A stretch of 64,000 nt of DNA from Crocodylus rhombifer (GCA_038503035.1 JAVSML010024699.1:124001-188000), one strand, 5' to 3'; shown: positions 1 to 13,300, counted from the first letter of the stretch. Notes: a model not told the origin generated them from the letters alone. A program made the numbers and translations.

Positions 1-1500
1 TTTCACTGTTTACATGATGTGTTTATACTGCTGGTGTCCTTTGAGTTGGGTGCTTATCATAACCATGTTTTGGGGCATCTGGATAATTAATGCATTGGAA
101 CTTCTTGCAGGTTGTAACACACCTCAGTATATTCCTTGGGGTTCCGTATGGTCCATCTGCTGCTGCTTAAGTTAAATGCAGTGGAAGTGGCTCGAGGGAA
201 ATGTCAGATGCTGCTGAGTCATGAATGCTTTTTCATAGTCAGCTACACAAGGCATACCTCTGAATGCTGCTGCTTCTCTTTGCAGTGCCAAACTCCTGTT
301 CTGGAAGTCACATAATTGAAATGAAATCTGCTTACAGTGACAGTCTGAACTTAACATGAGTATTATTGCTGTTTTACAACAAACTAACAAACGCAGAAGA
401 ATTAAGTGGTTTGCTAAGGACAGATAAAAAAGAGAAGAGGCTGTGTTTCCTGGCTCTGGGCCCCATTTTCAGGTCACTGGATCACATTTCTTTATTGATT
501 TATAGTGCTGAACCTGAAAGGCCCTCCTCATTATCTTAGATGCAAACCTGCATCTTCCAGGAACTTCAACAAAAATTCTTAATAATGTGTTATTTGTATT
601 ACAGCAATACCAGGAATCTTGACCAAGTTCAGGGGCCCATTTTGCTAAGGTCTGTACAAACAAATAGTGAGAGTTCCTGCTCCAATGAGTCTAACTCCAA
701 ACGGACGTGCCAGGCAGACAAAGGGTGGGAGGCATAACGAGATGAAACAACTTGACAGAGGCCAGGCAGCAGATTTTTACTTGCGAGGGGAATGAGTTGC
801 TAGTTTTCTTTTCTTTTCTTTTTTTTAATGCAAGCTCAGTGGAGGCTTTCAGGTAAAATCTTTTTTAGATTTAAATTTGATACAAGATATAATTTTATAA
901 AGTGCCTCATTATCATCTAACTTTTCAGCTCTCTTTTCAGTTTAGCCACCCCCAGTTTTCATGTGTCTAGGCCAGAATATACCAAGTTAAAAATACAAAG
1001 GGAAATAGTACGGCAGGAACAAAACAGGAAAAAGAAGCTATCCAAAGGACATAGCACAGATAAAATGGTCCCTAATTAGCTGTGCAAGCCAATGGGCTGT
1101 GTTTATATCTTGGAGTTACAAACTTTTTTTAATATGTGATGATGAACCTGATGTCCCTATCGCTGGGTGTGGGAGAGAGACTGACTTCTCTCTTTCCAGG
1201 GCATGTGCTGACAGAGCATTTGATTTTAATGTTGAGTCAGTGTGACATAACAAATGAGCCTGCCCGGGGCTGGGATTAGGCCTGCTGGGCACATTCTTCA
1301 TTGAACACCACCCAGAGCTGAATGTATAATTGACTGGGTACATTATCTCCTCCATGGAGCCCTCTTTTCAGAAGCGATAAAATATTCCATTGGCAAGCTG
1401 TGCAGCAGCTGACAAGAGCACTGAAGCTTAACTTGACTTATCTGGGTGTAAGGACTTCAGTTTTCCTGGACTCCACCCTGTCTGAGCCTGCTCATGGGTT

Positions 1501-1552
1501 CAGTATGCCTACTAACCATTCAGGCTCAGTATGTCTATTAATCATTCATACC
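1501..1552. repeat. 26-bp tandem duplication, two diverged copies
   Basis: Two adjacent 26-bp units, 1501-1526 and 1527-1552, both begin CAGTATG and share the pattern CTAnTAAnCATTCA. They differ mainly by C/T transitions. A local slippage duplication is likely. Confidence 0.7.
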
Positions 1553-2006
1553 GACACTGCCTAATGAACAGCGCTCCGGTCAACCTGATGTAGATCCATC
1601 CTTCAAAAAAAAGGCTGAAATCATGCCCATCAGTGGGAAAAATCCTGAACTCAGATTTTGGTGAGAAAATGCTTGTGAGTCTGTCTGTGTTGTTATCATC
1701 GGTCCCCTAGATTTGAGGAAGACCCAGCTGAGGCATCTAAGGCTGATATCAGGAGGAGGATTTCTAGTGGTGTGATGCATTAGCATATGATTGACTTGAT
1801 TAATGTGGTAACACAATACTTTGACCACATTATCTGTGGTGCTGCCTGCAATCCTGGGGTAGATGTATAGTCAGTGGACTCTCCAGTGACTAACTCCAGT
1901 TCAGTTAAACCATGTAAAGCTGGACATACAGCTGGTTGAAAGCTGCTGTGGCCTTTTTTATTGAAACCCATTTTCCTTAAATAAGGTTTACTTAATCGCT
2001 CTCATC

Positions 2007-2270
2007 CAAGGGTGTCAAATTGGTTTGGCCCTCCAAGCTAGATCCACACTACAGAGCTCTTTGCGGGGTTTAATGCAGCTGTCAATTACCGCCCCACCAC
2101 CACCAAAGTGTATCCCCACAAGACTCTGAACTCCAAATTTGGCAACAAGTCCTGCCCCTGGCTTCCTGGCCTCTCTAAGAGCCTGTGGGCCTAATGATAA
2201 GCCTCTGTGGGCCAGATCTGGTGCATGGGCCATATCTTCGATGGCCCTGCTGTCATTCATTTAATGGAAC
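2007..2270. mobile_element. Possible decayed hAT MITE
   Basis: The left edge reads CAAGGGTGTCAAATTGG, like the CAGGGGTGTCAAA terminal repeat of reptilian hAT MITEs, and the interior has the usual GGCCC and GGGCCAGATCTGG words. No convincing right terminal repeat or target duplication was found, so the right boundary is a guess. Confidence 0.35.
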
Positions 2271-3598
2271 CAGCTCTAAAACAAATTAGAAAATGTTCAA
2301 AATGGAGCTGGACATTGTGAGGATCCCTCCATTGTCAGGTTGGGGGCAAGATCGTCTCTGTCCTGCGGAAAATGTCACAGACATTGTCCACAAACCTGAC
2401 AGATTGTTGGGAATCTGTGGGAGGCTGGGATTATTAACATGAGGATTTTATGCATTTGTATTTGCTCTGACCATTGGTCTCCTGCTATAGCTAACCCCAG
2501 AGAAATCTGTGGAAAGCAGAACACAGCCCAGGACAGCAGCAGAGCTACAGCAAGGCATAGTTGGCCTGATGCTCTAAAAAAGCACCTCTTCTCTGCTTTA
2601 GTTTTTCAAGTGCTAATGCTCATTGGTCCCAGCCTTTAAAATGCTTCCAGCTGTCCAAACCCTTGATGGTAACATCTCACTGAAGGCAATGGATTGATCA
2701 GTTTGGCCTGTGCTACTGCTGCTATTTATCTGGAGAGCATTTTTGGAAGAGCTGGGTTAACAGGGCAGCAGCACAGAGACTTGGAGATTCTTGGAAGGAA
2801 ACTCACTGGAGAAGCTGAAGTTTCTCAAATAGAGTCTACATATTCTGATTCCCAGTCCTATGATTTAGCCACAAAAACATCCTTCCTCTTCTGGACATGT
2901 AAGTTGATCACCAGTTGGAATAAGTAATTTGCATTCTTTCACTTTAATAACTGGAGGGGTCAAATCATTTGTTTTCATTTTACTGCTGAAATGGATCCTA
3001 AGATGCATTGGAAGTGGTGGTTTGAATTAAGCTGAATAACAGTAGGAGAGTATCTGTTTGCAAAATATAATGATCAGTGTTCCCCACATACAATATATCC
3101 AATGGAGTTTTTTGCAGTCTATCCACAAAGTTATTGCAGCTTGACACTGGATTGTCTAAATAAGCCAAATCTCAATAGAAAGACAAAGAAATTCAGCTTT
3201 AGGGATAAATGTGGAAGTGTGCCTTTAAGCATATTTCTAATCCTGGACATATTTGCAAAATTAGCTTCCGGTAACAGATAACTTCCAAAGTCCAAACTTT
3301 ACGTACTGTATTGTGTTGGCTCTTAGCTTGAAGTTTTGTGCAGCAGCTGAGCCTTCTCAGCAAATAGAAGCATTATTTCTTGAGTGCCAAACGAGCAGAG
3401 CTTAAAAATACAATCAGCACAATAAGTGTTTAATGAATATAACAAATGTTCCTCAGTATTTCCATATTCTCTTGGCAATCTCAATAAGGCTGCACATCCT
3501 TATTTTCATTAGGTTTCCATTATTACACATGGTCTGTCTGTCTCTTCAGAAATAAAGTTGATCCTCTTCAGCTATCTGTGTGGATGCTAACATCCTGG

Positions 3599-3628
3599 CA
3601 CCTGGCCAGGAGTCACCTGGCCAGGAGT
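3599..3628. repeat. Perfect 15-bp tandem duplication
   Basis: The 15-mer CACCTGGCCAGGAGT occurs twice in a row with no mismatch. Each copy holds the short palindrome CCTGGCCAGG. Confidence 0.85.
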
Positions 3629-4834
3629 GGAGGTTGTGCCCCGGTGTGTGATGTGATGGCTCACACATGATGCTGACACCCTGCTTCTCAACCAGACTAT
3701 GTATGGTTTGTTTTTTCTTAGAATAACTTTGAGGAAAGGTCCCCATTCCAGCATCCCCCTTAATCAGTGCCTGGGCACTGCGCCCCCATCACCTATCCTT
3801 AGTTATGCTACTGGTTTGGCTTGAAGCCCATGGGTTAGAAGGGACTTAGGAGCAAGTCGAAAATAAATCTATATTGTGCTTCCTCAAAATGTGGCATTTC
3901 CTTTTCTATCATATCACCTGCAGCAGGGAGGAAGTATACATACCCCCCAGACAGCTCTGGGCAGGTGTCTCCTTTATTCTGCCATCACTAGTGACTCTGA
4001 GAAAAAAGAAGTGGACGTGCCTCAGCTTCCTCTGAGTCCCATATTGTTGTTTTTTTTTAAATAGCACCCCCCCCACCTTTTTTATAAGTACTTTAGTTTA
4101 TTTCTGTATGATCTGAACATATAACATGACTTAAGCACCCATTATTTTCTTGACTTTTTGGATGTACCTCAGGATAATTTAAATCTTGTGTTGCCTACCC
4201 AGGAATTTGCCCCACTGTCAGTGAACACTTGTTCTTTTGCTGTGTCGTTTTCCCTCCTCTGAAAGATCAGACCTAGTAGCTACCTTTTGTAATGGGCTTT
4301 GAAAACAGAGGGTGACTTCAAAGTCATTATTTTGAACAGCAAGGTACCACTTTACAACTTGATGTATACATGCGAGTGAAATATATGTAAATAAATTCAC
4401 TTGTGCAGCATAATTTGACTCGCAATGGTCCAAATGGAGGACAAAACCCTCCCAAAGAAGCATGCAAAATGCAGATCCTGATTCTTAAGTTAAAGTATGT
4501 TACACTCTCATTAAAAAAATATTTGTTTCATAAATGCATACTTATGACAGAGTTATGAAACCTGGATACCAAGCTGATGTATGTATTATAACTAGCTGGG
4601 ATAGATAAAGGGAAACACCAAGTGTAATGAAAGAGTAAACTTAAGTCTGAAATGAGAAATCCCTCCTAATGAAGAAGACTTGAGATGTGACAGCAGCTAC
4701 GTGGCAATAGTCTGCACCAAAACCACATGGGACTATGGATAGAATGGAAGCAGAGGGATTTCAGTTTCACATTGCTGGTAGTGACTTAACCTAATCTTCA
4801 CAACTAAGGTCACTTGCCTCTAAATACTTATTAT

Positions 4835-6624
4835 TAGGGGTGCATCAATAAATATTTTCTGGGCTGATGTTGTTGGCTGATTACTAATGAGTAGGGCTGT
4901 GGGAAGCTCTGGTCGCTGATTCAATTTGGTGGGATTCAGCCCGATTCAGTGGGCAAATCTCTAAATCCTTATCAAATCAGAGGACCTTTTAATCTCTCCG
5001 ACTCTAATCGGAACCCTCCAAATCGATTCAGAGAGATTTGGAAAGATTCAGACAGAGGCACAGCTTAAAATGTTTTTTCTACATACCTCTAGGTAGCAGG
5101 GGCTCATGACTGCTGCAATGCTGGGGCTCATGGAGCTTCCCACAGATACATGGGGGGGCTCCCTAGTGTGCTTGGCAGCAGACCCAGAAGTGGACCAGAA
5201 GCACTTCCAGTCCACTTCTAGGTCTGCTGGGGAGCACCCCCCCGCCCCGTCCCCACCCCCCTGTCTTAGTGACCAGTGCCTCCTGGGTCTTGGGAGGGCA
5301 CCTGGGGTCCCCCTGCAGCTGACCACCGAGCTGGGGAGGTGTAGAGGGGGCCCCTAGCACACTTCTGGTCCACTTCCAGGTTTGCTGCTGAGCACTTGGA
5401 GGGGCCCCCCACACTCCTGTGAGATGCTCCATCTGCCCCAGCATCGCAGCAATCACAAGCCATGCCTGCTACCTTAAGGTATGTAGAAAAAACTTTTAAA
5501 GCTGTGTCTATGTCTGAATCACTGATTCTCTGAATCAGCATTGAATATTCAGATTCGGCTTTGGCCAAATTGAATCGGGAACAGTGATCCAAATCAACTA
5601 ATCCAATCACTGTCCCTGATTCAGGCCAAATCTGAATTGAATAGGGCCCGCTTCGCACACCCCTACTAACAAAGCCATATAGGCTGATACTGACCTGATT
5701 GCTGATGTGCAGCCTGGCAGCTTGGAGATCAGTGTCTGGCTGATAAGTCTGTTGGGGTGGAAGGGGTGTGGGGTGGGGGGGAGGCGTAGATCAAGGACCC
5801 CAGGGTGAGGGAGGAGGGGAGCTAGGGCTCGAGCAGGTGCTGCCAAGCTGGGGCAGGACTGGGATGCAGCCTCAAGTGGCTGGCCCCAGGGGTGTGGTGT
5901 GGCGGGAAGCTCCTATCACTATGTGAATGCCTGGGGGAGGCATGAGGTGTGTGGACTTGCCAGATCTGTGCACAGGGCAAGAAGCAGGCTGGGGCTGGGT
6001 GCAGTGCTGGGCTCTTCCAGGTGAAGGGGGCTGGGCTGGGGCTGCGCTCAGGGTGGGTGGTAGTGGCTCTGGGAGTAGGGGACTACAGGGGGTTACAGTG
6101 AATTCTGGGGTGGCCACAGCCTATTCCATAGCCCCCCCTCAGTGCTGCTTCTGCCAGCCCCCAGCCCAACCCCTCTGTCAGGAAGAGCCTGGCACTGCCC
6201 CCAGCCCACAGTAGCAGCCTACCTTCACCCTGTGCATAGATCTGGGGAGCACATGCCCCCATGCCTCCCCTACAGGCGTGCACAGCAGTGGGAGCTGCAC
6301 CCCGCCCCTGGACCAGCTACTCACGGCTCTGTCCTGCCCCCTTCCTCAGTTGGACAGCGTCTGCCCCCAGCCTTATCTCCCCTCCCTCACTGCTGGGACC
6401 TCGATCTGCCCCCTGCACTCCCCTTTCCTTCCCAACAGACTTACCAGCTGGATGCTGGTCTCCAAGCTGCCAGGCTGGCCACGTGCATGCTGCCGCTGTG
6501 CACAGCATTTATTGGTGACATTATCGGCCCACATCAGCCAAAAAAAGCTGAATGCCAGTAATGTCAATTTTGCGTTGATCAGTGCTGATACAATATGGAC
6601 CGATGCATCAGTGCACCTTTACTA
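4835..6624. mobile_element. Outer hAT foldback element, split by a nested hAT
   Basis: The left end TAGGGGTGCATCAATAAAT matches, in inverse, the right end that reads TAGTAAAGGTGCACTGATGC on the minus strand. The flanks are CTTATTAT (4827-4834) and ATTATCAT (6625-6632), a 6-of-8 match that suits an aged 8-bp hAT duplication. Internal arms are inverted copies: a segment near 5965-6030 with CAGATCTGTGCACAGGG recurs inverted near 6180-6245. There is no transposase frame, so it is non-autonomous. The 774-bp element at 4892 sits inside its left end. The GC-rich core yields overlapping open frames on both strands that are palindrome artefacts. Confidence 0.75.
4892..5665. mobile_element. Nested palindromic hAT MITE, copy 1
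   Basis: The ends are TAGGGCTGTGGGAAG and, inverted, TAGGGGTGTGCGAAG. Flanking octamers CTAATGAG (4884-4891) and CTAACAAA (5666-5673) match at 5 of 8 positions. Both halves are inverted copies of each other: the words GCTGCAATGCTGGGG near 5112 and CCCCAGCATCGCAGC near 5437 mark the arms. A second copy of this family is at 53780. Its coding-looking frames occur as mirror images on both strands and are not genes. Confidence 0.8.
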
Positions 6625-6669
6625 ATTATCATATCAAGAGTCTTTCCATTCCCATGGGAACAGACAGTA

Positions 6670-7177
6670 AGACACTTCAGTTTTCATCTTTATTAATTAC
6701 CCAAGACAAATATCATTTGCAACATAAACACAATACCTCAGAGATCAGGAGTCTAATAAGCAAGATAAAAAGCACCTGCCAGAAAAAACTTGGACAGAAA
6801 GGACAGATAAGTTGTCTCTATATGAAGTCCTGGATGTTGACTTTTGTCTCAAAATTCCAATTATTGCCATGTCAGGTAACATGGACCGTCACCTAAACAA
6901 TCTTCTACTTTTGTTAGTGAGAAGCTAATAGTTGCTGTTAGTGTTGACATTAGGCCTTTGCTTTTACTCTTGCATTACATGGAACTAAAGGATTTTTTTC
7001 TTTTGTCTGTAAAGAAAATGTAAACTTTCTTTTCTTAGAAATTACTTTCATGATTTCTATTGTCATCAATTAAAGGAGGGAACTGATCTCCTGGAAACCA
7101 AGTTGTCTAATTTACTTTCTCTTTCCTGCAGAAGGATTAAAGCAGGTGCATGAGCAACATCTGGTTTATGAATTCCA
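6670..7177 (-). other. FBP2: Presumed FBP2 3' untranslated region
   Basis: About 0.5 kb lies between the stop codon and the AATAAA at 6689 on the minus strand. It is AT-rich, has no long frame, and looks free of recognisable transposons, unlike the sequence just beyond it. The assignment depends on the signal at 6689 being the one used. Confidence 0.45.
6689..6694 (-). terminator. Candidate FBP2 polyadenylation signal
   Basis: The minus strand reads AATAAA here, 484 nt beyond the FBP2 stop codon. It is the only canonical signal I see between the stop and the hAT element at 4835-6624. The actual cleavage site cannot be read from sequence. Confidence 0.45.
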
Positions 7178-7372
7178 TTAGCTGCTTTTCTGGTGCTTCT
7201 GCACACAGGCAAGGTACTCCTGCACATCATCTGGGGAACCAAGAATAAGAGGGACTCGCTGGTGAAGGGACTCAGGCTTCACATCCAGCACTGGTTCAGT
7301 TCCAGTGGTAGCCATCCCCCCTGCCTGCTCCATGATGAAAGCCATGGGGTTGCACTCATAGAGGAGTCGGAG
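7178..7372 (-). CDS. FBP2: FBP2 coding exon 7 with stop
   Basis: This exon encodes residues 277-340 from [10 protein letters not shown], then TAA at 7178-7180. The Glu of LYE is the last metal ligand. The C terminus HQKSS differs in sequence and length from the FBP1 tail HSTK. Confidence 0.95.
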   Translation of the reverse strand, partial: LRLLYECNPMAFIMEQAGGMATTGTEPVLDVKPESLHQRVPLILGSPDDVQEYLACVQKHQKSS

Positions 7373-10300
7373 CTGTAAGAATAGAGAATACAGGGTTGGA
7401 TTTGGGGAAATAAAACTTATCAGAATGTAAAGCAGTTTCTTTCTGGTATTACTTCTGCAAATTTCCTACCAAAGTCATGCTACTACAACAGTTCCACCAG
7501 TGGTAGCACTGATGGAAATTCTCGTGTAAGCCAGTGGTTACAAGCACTATGTCCTTTAACTGCACTACTTTATACCCTCTCTTTAGTCATTCTGCTTCCA
7601 AAGTTTCTTTAACAATAAGATCACCACAACAAGCATCATATTGTGTCATGTTCCTGCCTCCTAGTGCAGTGATTCTCAAGCAGGATGCCATGAGATCCTT
7701 GTAAGGATGCTGCAGGGTGCCGTGTAATATTAGCCCTGGGTGGTGTGCAAACACTTGCACATGATTCACAAGATAAACCCAGTTATTTCAAATATGAATG
7801 CATCGTGTCAAAAACATTCTGACCTGTTGTGGTCTTTCAGAGTTTTTTCAACAGAAGAATTGCTCTATTATTTTTCCATGGTTAAAAAGAAAAAGCAAAA
7901 AAAAATGAAAGCTAAGAGCTGGCATTTTCTGACAAGTGCCTTGAGTCTAAAGTTGAAAACCACTGACTGTACTATTATGTAATTTTAAAAAAATTCTTTC
8001 TTTTCTGGCTTTCACGGCAGCTTCTGTGCCATAGACAACTACAGGGATGCTGCTTTGAAGCACTGTTCCAAGGGGATTCTAGCATTTGAGAGCTGAGGTA
8101 TCCAGAGGTATGCTTTGTCTGACAAACAAGGTTTTGAGGCTGAACCCAGCAGTTAAATGGTTAACTGAAAACCAGTGACAGAACAGAATGAACAAAAGGC
8201 GAAGTCTCACTTCTGCCCAAGCCTTGCTTGCAATTATGAAGCTTAGGATGGCTGTGTTTACTCAGGATATTTTAGAGTTTGAAACCTAATGCTGTCAGTC
8301 TCGAGCATCACCCAAGTGCAGATCTCCACAACAACGACTAATCCCTTTACAGTGCACTAAGTTCATGAAGACAGTAAATGCTTTTGTTTTTAATAGCTTT
8401 GTTCATTTCAGAAGCCGATTTTCAATGTAGCATGAAGGCAATTAGGTTCTTCACATCTGTCAGTATTAAACAGACATTTTAATCTGGAATCCCATACATC
8501 ATCATAAAAATGTTCCAGTTAAAGTAACTTCAGGTCATCTGCTAAATGCTGCAGAACTTAAAAGGGAATGGAAAGATTGTAATCTAACATACGTTAACCT
8601 AATGGATTTGGTTTGGGGAGATCTCCATAAAATACCCATGCAGGTGTTGTACAATGTGTGGCATGCGAAAGCCTATTCAAAGCTTATTCATCCTCCCAAA
8701 AGAGAATGGATTTTTGGGAAATGGAAATGGGATTTTTCTGGAGGAGACAAAAAGACCAGCAGTATAATCTGGTAGGGCTTTTCCATCTGTAATTTTTGTC
8801 ATCATGCCATTTGCAATAACAGTAGGGCATTCCACACACCTTAAACAATGTACATTTTATTAGCTTGATTTCCTTCTAATCTTTGAAGCCTGCTGAAATG
8901 CTACTCCAAGTACATGATGTCCAGCAGACAGCAAATGTGGGGGCAACAATCCTTGTATTCATTTTATTGCACAGACAATTTAAACAGCAGTGCAGTGACA
9001 TCACTGCAGAATCAAGGGATGAAGTGTGTCATCACTTCGGTGGGAATATAAAGCATAATGAAAGAACTGTTTTTCCCTTTTTCAAAAATATGATCTGAAA
9101 GATCCTTCTTTAAATGGGTTAGTATTCTTAATGCATGAGAGCACAGTAAAAGCTGAATGCACATGAATATTAACTACTTAATATTTCCAGTTTAAAAACA
9201 GCATCGGCAAAGTGGCTGATTCTACTGGTTTACATTTATATCAGTAGAACAAGGCAGAGATTAGCACTCTGTACCTTGAAGTGAGCTACACTAGTCTGTT
9301 TAGCAATGGCCAACATTCATTCTTTGTTATAAAATCCCTGAACTAAGTCAATGCATTGTATAACTCCATTTGCTTGCTCTTTCAGAAACCTGCCTTACTT
9401 GGAGGTGGTATCCAAAGGGTCAAGGAAAAGTACTAGGTTATAGTCAGCATGGCACCATCTTTCAAACCAAGAAGAATTATGGCTTTAGATGAACTGATTG
9501 GTATGTGACAAATACACTTATTGCAGGCAGTACAGGTCTGGGAACCAGGATCCTGGTCCTTCACCACAAAAATCACGACTCTCTTATCCCCTTCATAGTG
9601 CACAAATTAAAGTCTTATTTTCTCCTTGGTAGCACAGTTCACGTCAGTCATTAGGTACTAGATACTAGTTCACATGTGAACCTTTAATTCCCTCCCCCTT
9701 TATTCCTCGCTTTCTCCAAAGCTGTGAAATGAAATAATCTCAAAGCTGCAAGTGCTTTTGAAAGAGACACAAGATAAAATTTCAGCATATGCTCTTGAGT
9801 TTAACAAAACAGTATTTGGTGCTGCTGTTTATATGAAGTGGAGATTCCCCTGCATACCTATCCCTTTGTGTTTGGAAGCCTAATAGACAAGGTAGATTTC
9901 AAAATATACGGTATGCGCCACTTCTGAGTATATGCCTGCTAATACTGTCAGGCTGTCCCTTGTTTCCTGTCTGTCTTGTTTACTTGACAGCTGTTCTATA
10001 CAAACTTCCAACTATTAAGAATCTAACTTGAAAAAGAAAAATCAGTAAAAACACTATACACGCAAACACAATCACCCCACAAGATTTTAATGAATGTTTC
10101 TTTAGGGCACAACACCTTCTAACACCATAAAGCCAGTTTGCCTCAGGAACTGTTTCCCAAAACAGATAAAAAGCCCAATGTTGAATACAAGGGGATTTCT
10201 GCAATGTTAGCATGCTTTCAACCCAAATCTTTCCTTGTATGTATAATTTTTGCAGTCCTGGATGTGCCAGAACAACCTCCTCCAACAGCAAATAAACAAG

Positions 10301-13300
10301 CATTCATTTGTTTTTACAGATTAGTCTTTAGTCCCTTATCTTCATAGATTTCATAGACATTAGGGCCGGAAGGGACCTTGGAAGATCATCAAGTCCAGCC
10401 CCCTGCCCGAAGGGCAGGAAGTCAGCTGGGGTCATAGGATCCCCGCAAGATAAGCATCCAATTTACTCTTGAAGGTGTTCAATGTAGGCGCTTGAACCAC
10501 CTCCGCTGGCAGACTGTTCCAGACCTTGGGGGCTCGGACAGTAAAGAAATTCTTCCTCATGTCCAGCCTGAAACGGTCTTGTAGTAGTTTATGACCGTTT
10601 GACCTCATCATCCCATGGGGCGCTCTGGTGAACAAACGTTCCCCCAGATCCTGGTGGTCACCCCTGATAAACTTATAGGTGGCCATCAGATCACCCCTGA
10701 GCCTGCACTTTTCCAGGCTAAGGAGCTCCATGGCTCTCAGCCTGTCATCGTAAGGTCTGTTTTCCTGACCTCTGATCATGCGCGTGGCTCTTCTCTGGAC
10801 TTTCTCAAGCTTCTCCACATCTTTTTTGAATTGTGGAGCCCAAAACTGGGCACAGTACTCCAGCTGTGGTCTCACCAAGGCCGAGTACAAGGGGAGAATG
10901 ATGTCCCGGGATTTGCTCGAGAAGCATCTATGGATGCAAGCCAGTGTTTTGGTCGCTTTACTAGCCGCAGCATCGCATTGCAGGCTCATTTTCATCTTGT
11001 GGTCAATGATGACCCCCAAGTCTCTTTCTTCCATGGTGCTAGCCAGTGTAGCACTGCTGACCCTATAAGGATGCTGCAGGTTTTTCCTCCCAACGTGGAG
11101 AACCTTGCATTTTTCAGTGTTAAACACCATCAGGTTCTTGTCTGCCCATTTGCTGAGCCTGTTCAGGTCAGCCTGGATCACCCTCCTGTCTTCAGGTGTG
11201 GATGCTTTGCCCCAAAGTTTGGTGTCATCGGTGAACTTGGCCAGTCTGCTTCTGACTCCAATGTCCACATCATTAATGAAGATGTTGAACAATATGGGTC
11301 CAAGGACAGAGCCTTGGGGGACCCTGCTGGTTACAAGGCACCATGATGACTGACTTCCATCAATTACTACCCTCTGGGTCCAACCACGGAGCCAGTTTCC
11401 CAGCCAGCGGATCATGGTGGACCCAAGGCCACAATTGGCCAGTTTTGCCAAGAGTTGATCATGGGATACCAGCTCAAAGGCTTTTTTGAAGTCAAGATAT
11501 ATGACATCAATCTCTTCTCCCTTGTCCAGGTGATAGGTCACCTGGTTGTAGAAGGTAATGTGATTGGTCAAGCAAGACCTACCCACAACAAACCCATCCT
11601 GGCTATCCCTCAGGATATTGGCATCTGCCAGTCCATTCAGGATGAGGCCATAGGTTGGCTTTTTCCTGGGCATCAGTTGTCAGTTGTCCCATCTGGTTGA
11701 GCAGGGGTCCAATGTTGCCTGTGATTTTCCTCCGGCTCCCCACATATCTAAAAAAGGACTTTTTATTGTCCTTGATGCTTGAAGCTAGTTGGAGTTCAGT
11801 TGCAGCCTTGGCTTTCCTGGTTTGCTCCCTGCAGGACCGGACCAGTGCAGAATATTCCCCCTTGGAGGTGAATCCCATCCTCCATCCTTTATAGGCCTTA
11901 CTTTTTAGCCTTAGGAGGTCCGCTAGGTCCCTGGAGACCCAGGGGGGCTGCTGTGCCCTTTTGCTGCCGCTCCTCCAAGATGGAATGGAATTAGCTTGTG
12001 CGTTGAAGATCGCTCCCTTCAGGAAGAGTGGTTGTTCCTCAACTCCTCTCCCCCTGGGGTCATGGTCCCTGAGGGCCTGACCGACAAGCCTCCTGAGCTT
12101 GTCAAAGTCAGCTTTCCTGAAGTCAAGGACTTCTGTGTTGCTGACTGACTTGCCAGCTTTACGGCGGATGGTGAAAGTGATCAGCTCGTGGTCACTGTCA
12201 CCTAGCTTCCCATCTATCACTAATCTTGAAATGGTTTAAATAGTTGGGCAGAGTGTAACATGGTAATTTGGATGGTTTTACAAGGAAAAGTCTGTGTTCA
12301 CACTGATCACAGAAATATTGCTTTCTACAGCTGTGTTTAAACATAAATGTGCCATACTAATCCAAGAGAGGATAAGGCCATTGAGTCAGTACAGCAGGCC
12401 AAGTCCATAATGGGCTAAGCCCTACAGCAGTGGTCACCGACCAGTTGATCTCGATTGACTGATCAATCGTGGAGCCTCTGACATTTGATCTCAGTCTGTC
12501 AGAGGCTCCACGATGGGGAGAGAGGCAGGATGCATGTGGCTGAGCTAAGCCAGGCCCCTTGCCGCCCGGGCCGGGCTGGGTGAGGTCAAATCCCAGTCGG
12601 CTTGGCAGGGAGGCCGGGGGAGCAGGGCAGGGCAGGGCAGGGGTGGTAGATCCTGGGGTGTCCTTTACCTACAAAAAGTAAGTACAAAAAGAACAAAAAG
12701 GTCACCAGAAAAAGGTTGGAGACCACTGCCTTACAGTATACTGTATTCTTCTCTATGCTGGTTCCAATAAATACAGAGAAGGGCAAGCTCAGGAGGAAAG
12801 GAGAAGACAAAACAGTTTACCTTGCCTTTAGGACTCTTCTGGTTAGCTGGATACATAAAAATCCCACCATACATCAGCGTACGATGAACATCAGCCACCA
12901 TGGAGCCCACATATCTGGCACCATAGGGAGAACTGCCATCCTGTAAAAACAGATAGAGACTGGGAAGCTAACAGTGTTAAATCTCCCAGGCCAGCTAGCT
13001 GGCAGCATAGCAAATATCAATGTTCATTCCACTTTGTTTTAAGGCAAGAATCACGTCATCACTTATAAGGTGCTGTAAATGTTGACAGGCCTTAAGTATG
13101 ATACACCCAGCTCCTGAAAAATGTAGTCATTTCACTGTGATTCCAAAATAAAGGCTGCACCAGTCTTTAATCTTCTCTTCTAGGCTGGATAAGCTATTCT
13201 AAAAGCATGTGTGCATGCTATTTCAATTAACGAAAAGGCAATGCCATCTCTCCACTGAGCCTAAGCACTCTGTCCTAGACAGCCAGTAAGAACTGAACAT

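Larger units (their letters stand above)
1..4826. other. Intergenic DNA 3' of FBP2, no gene seen
   Basis: I see no exon, conserved protein match or RNA gene here; open frames are short and lack codon structure. The stretch is AT-rich and holds a 26-bp tandem duplication at 1501, a perfect 15-bp tandem duplication at 3599 and a possible decayed hAT fragment near 2007. The remaining sequence looks like old unclassified repeat or unique spacer. Confidence 0.6.
7373..12820 (-). other. FBP2: FBP2 intron 6, with two hAT MITEs and a CR1
   Basis: This 5.4-kb GT-AG intron holds a hAT-like element at 7667, a CR1 at 10341 and a hAT at 12428. I see nothing recognisable in 7966-10340, which is AT-rich with only short open frames. 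Confidence 0.7.

Noticed and set aside
10615..11346. 243-codon open frame on the plus strand
   Set aside because: It is the antisense shadow of the CR1 reverse transcriptase frame.
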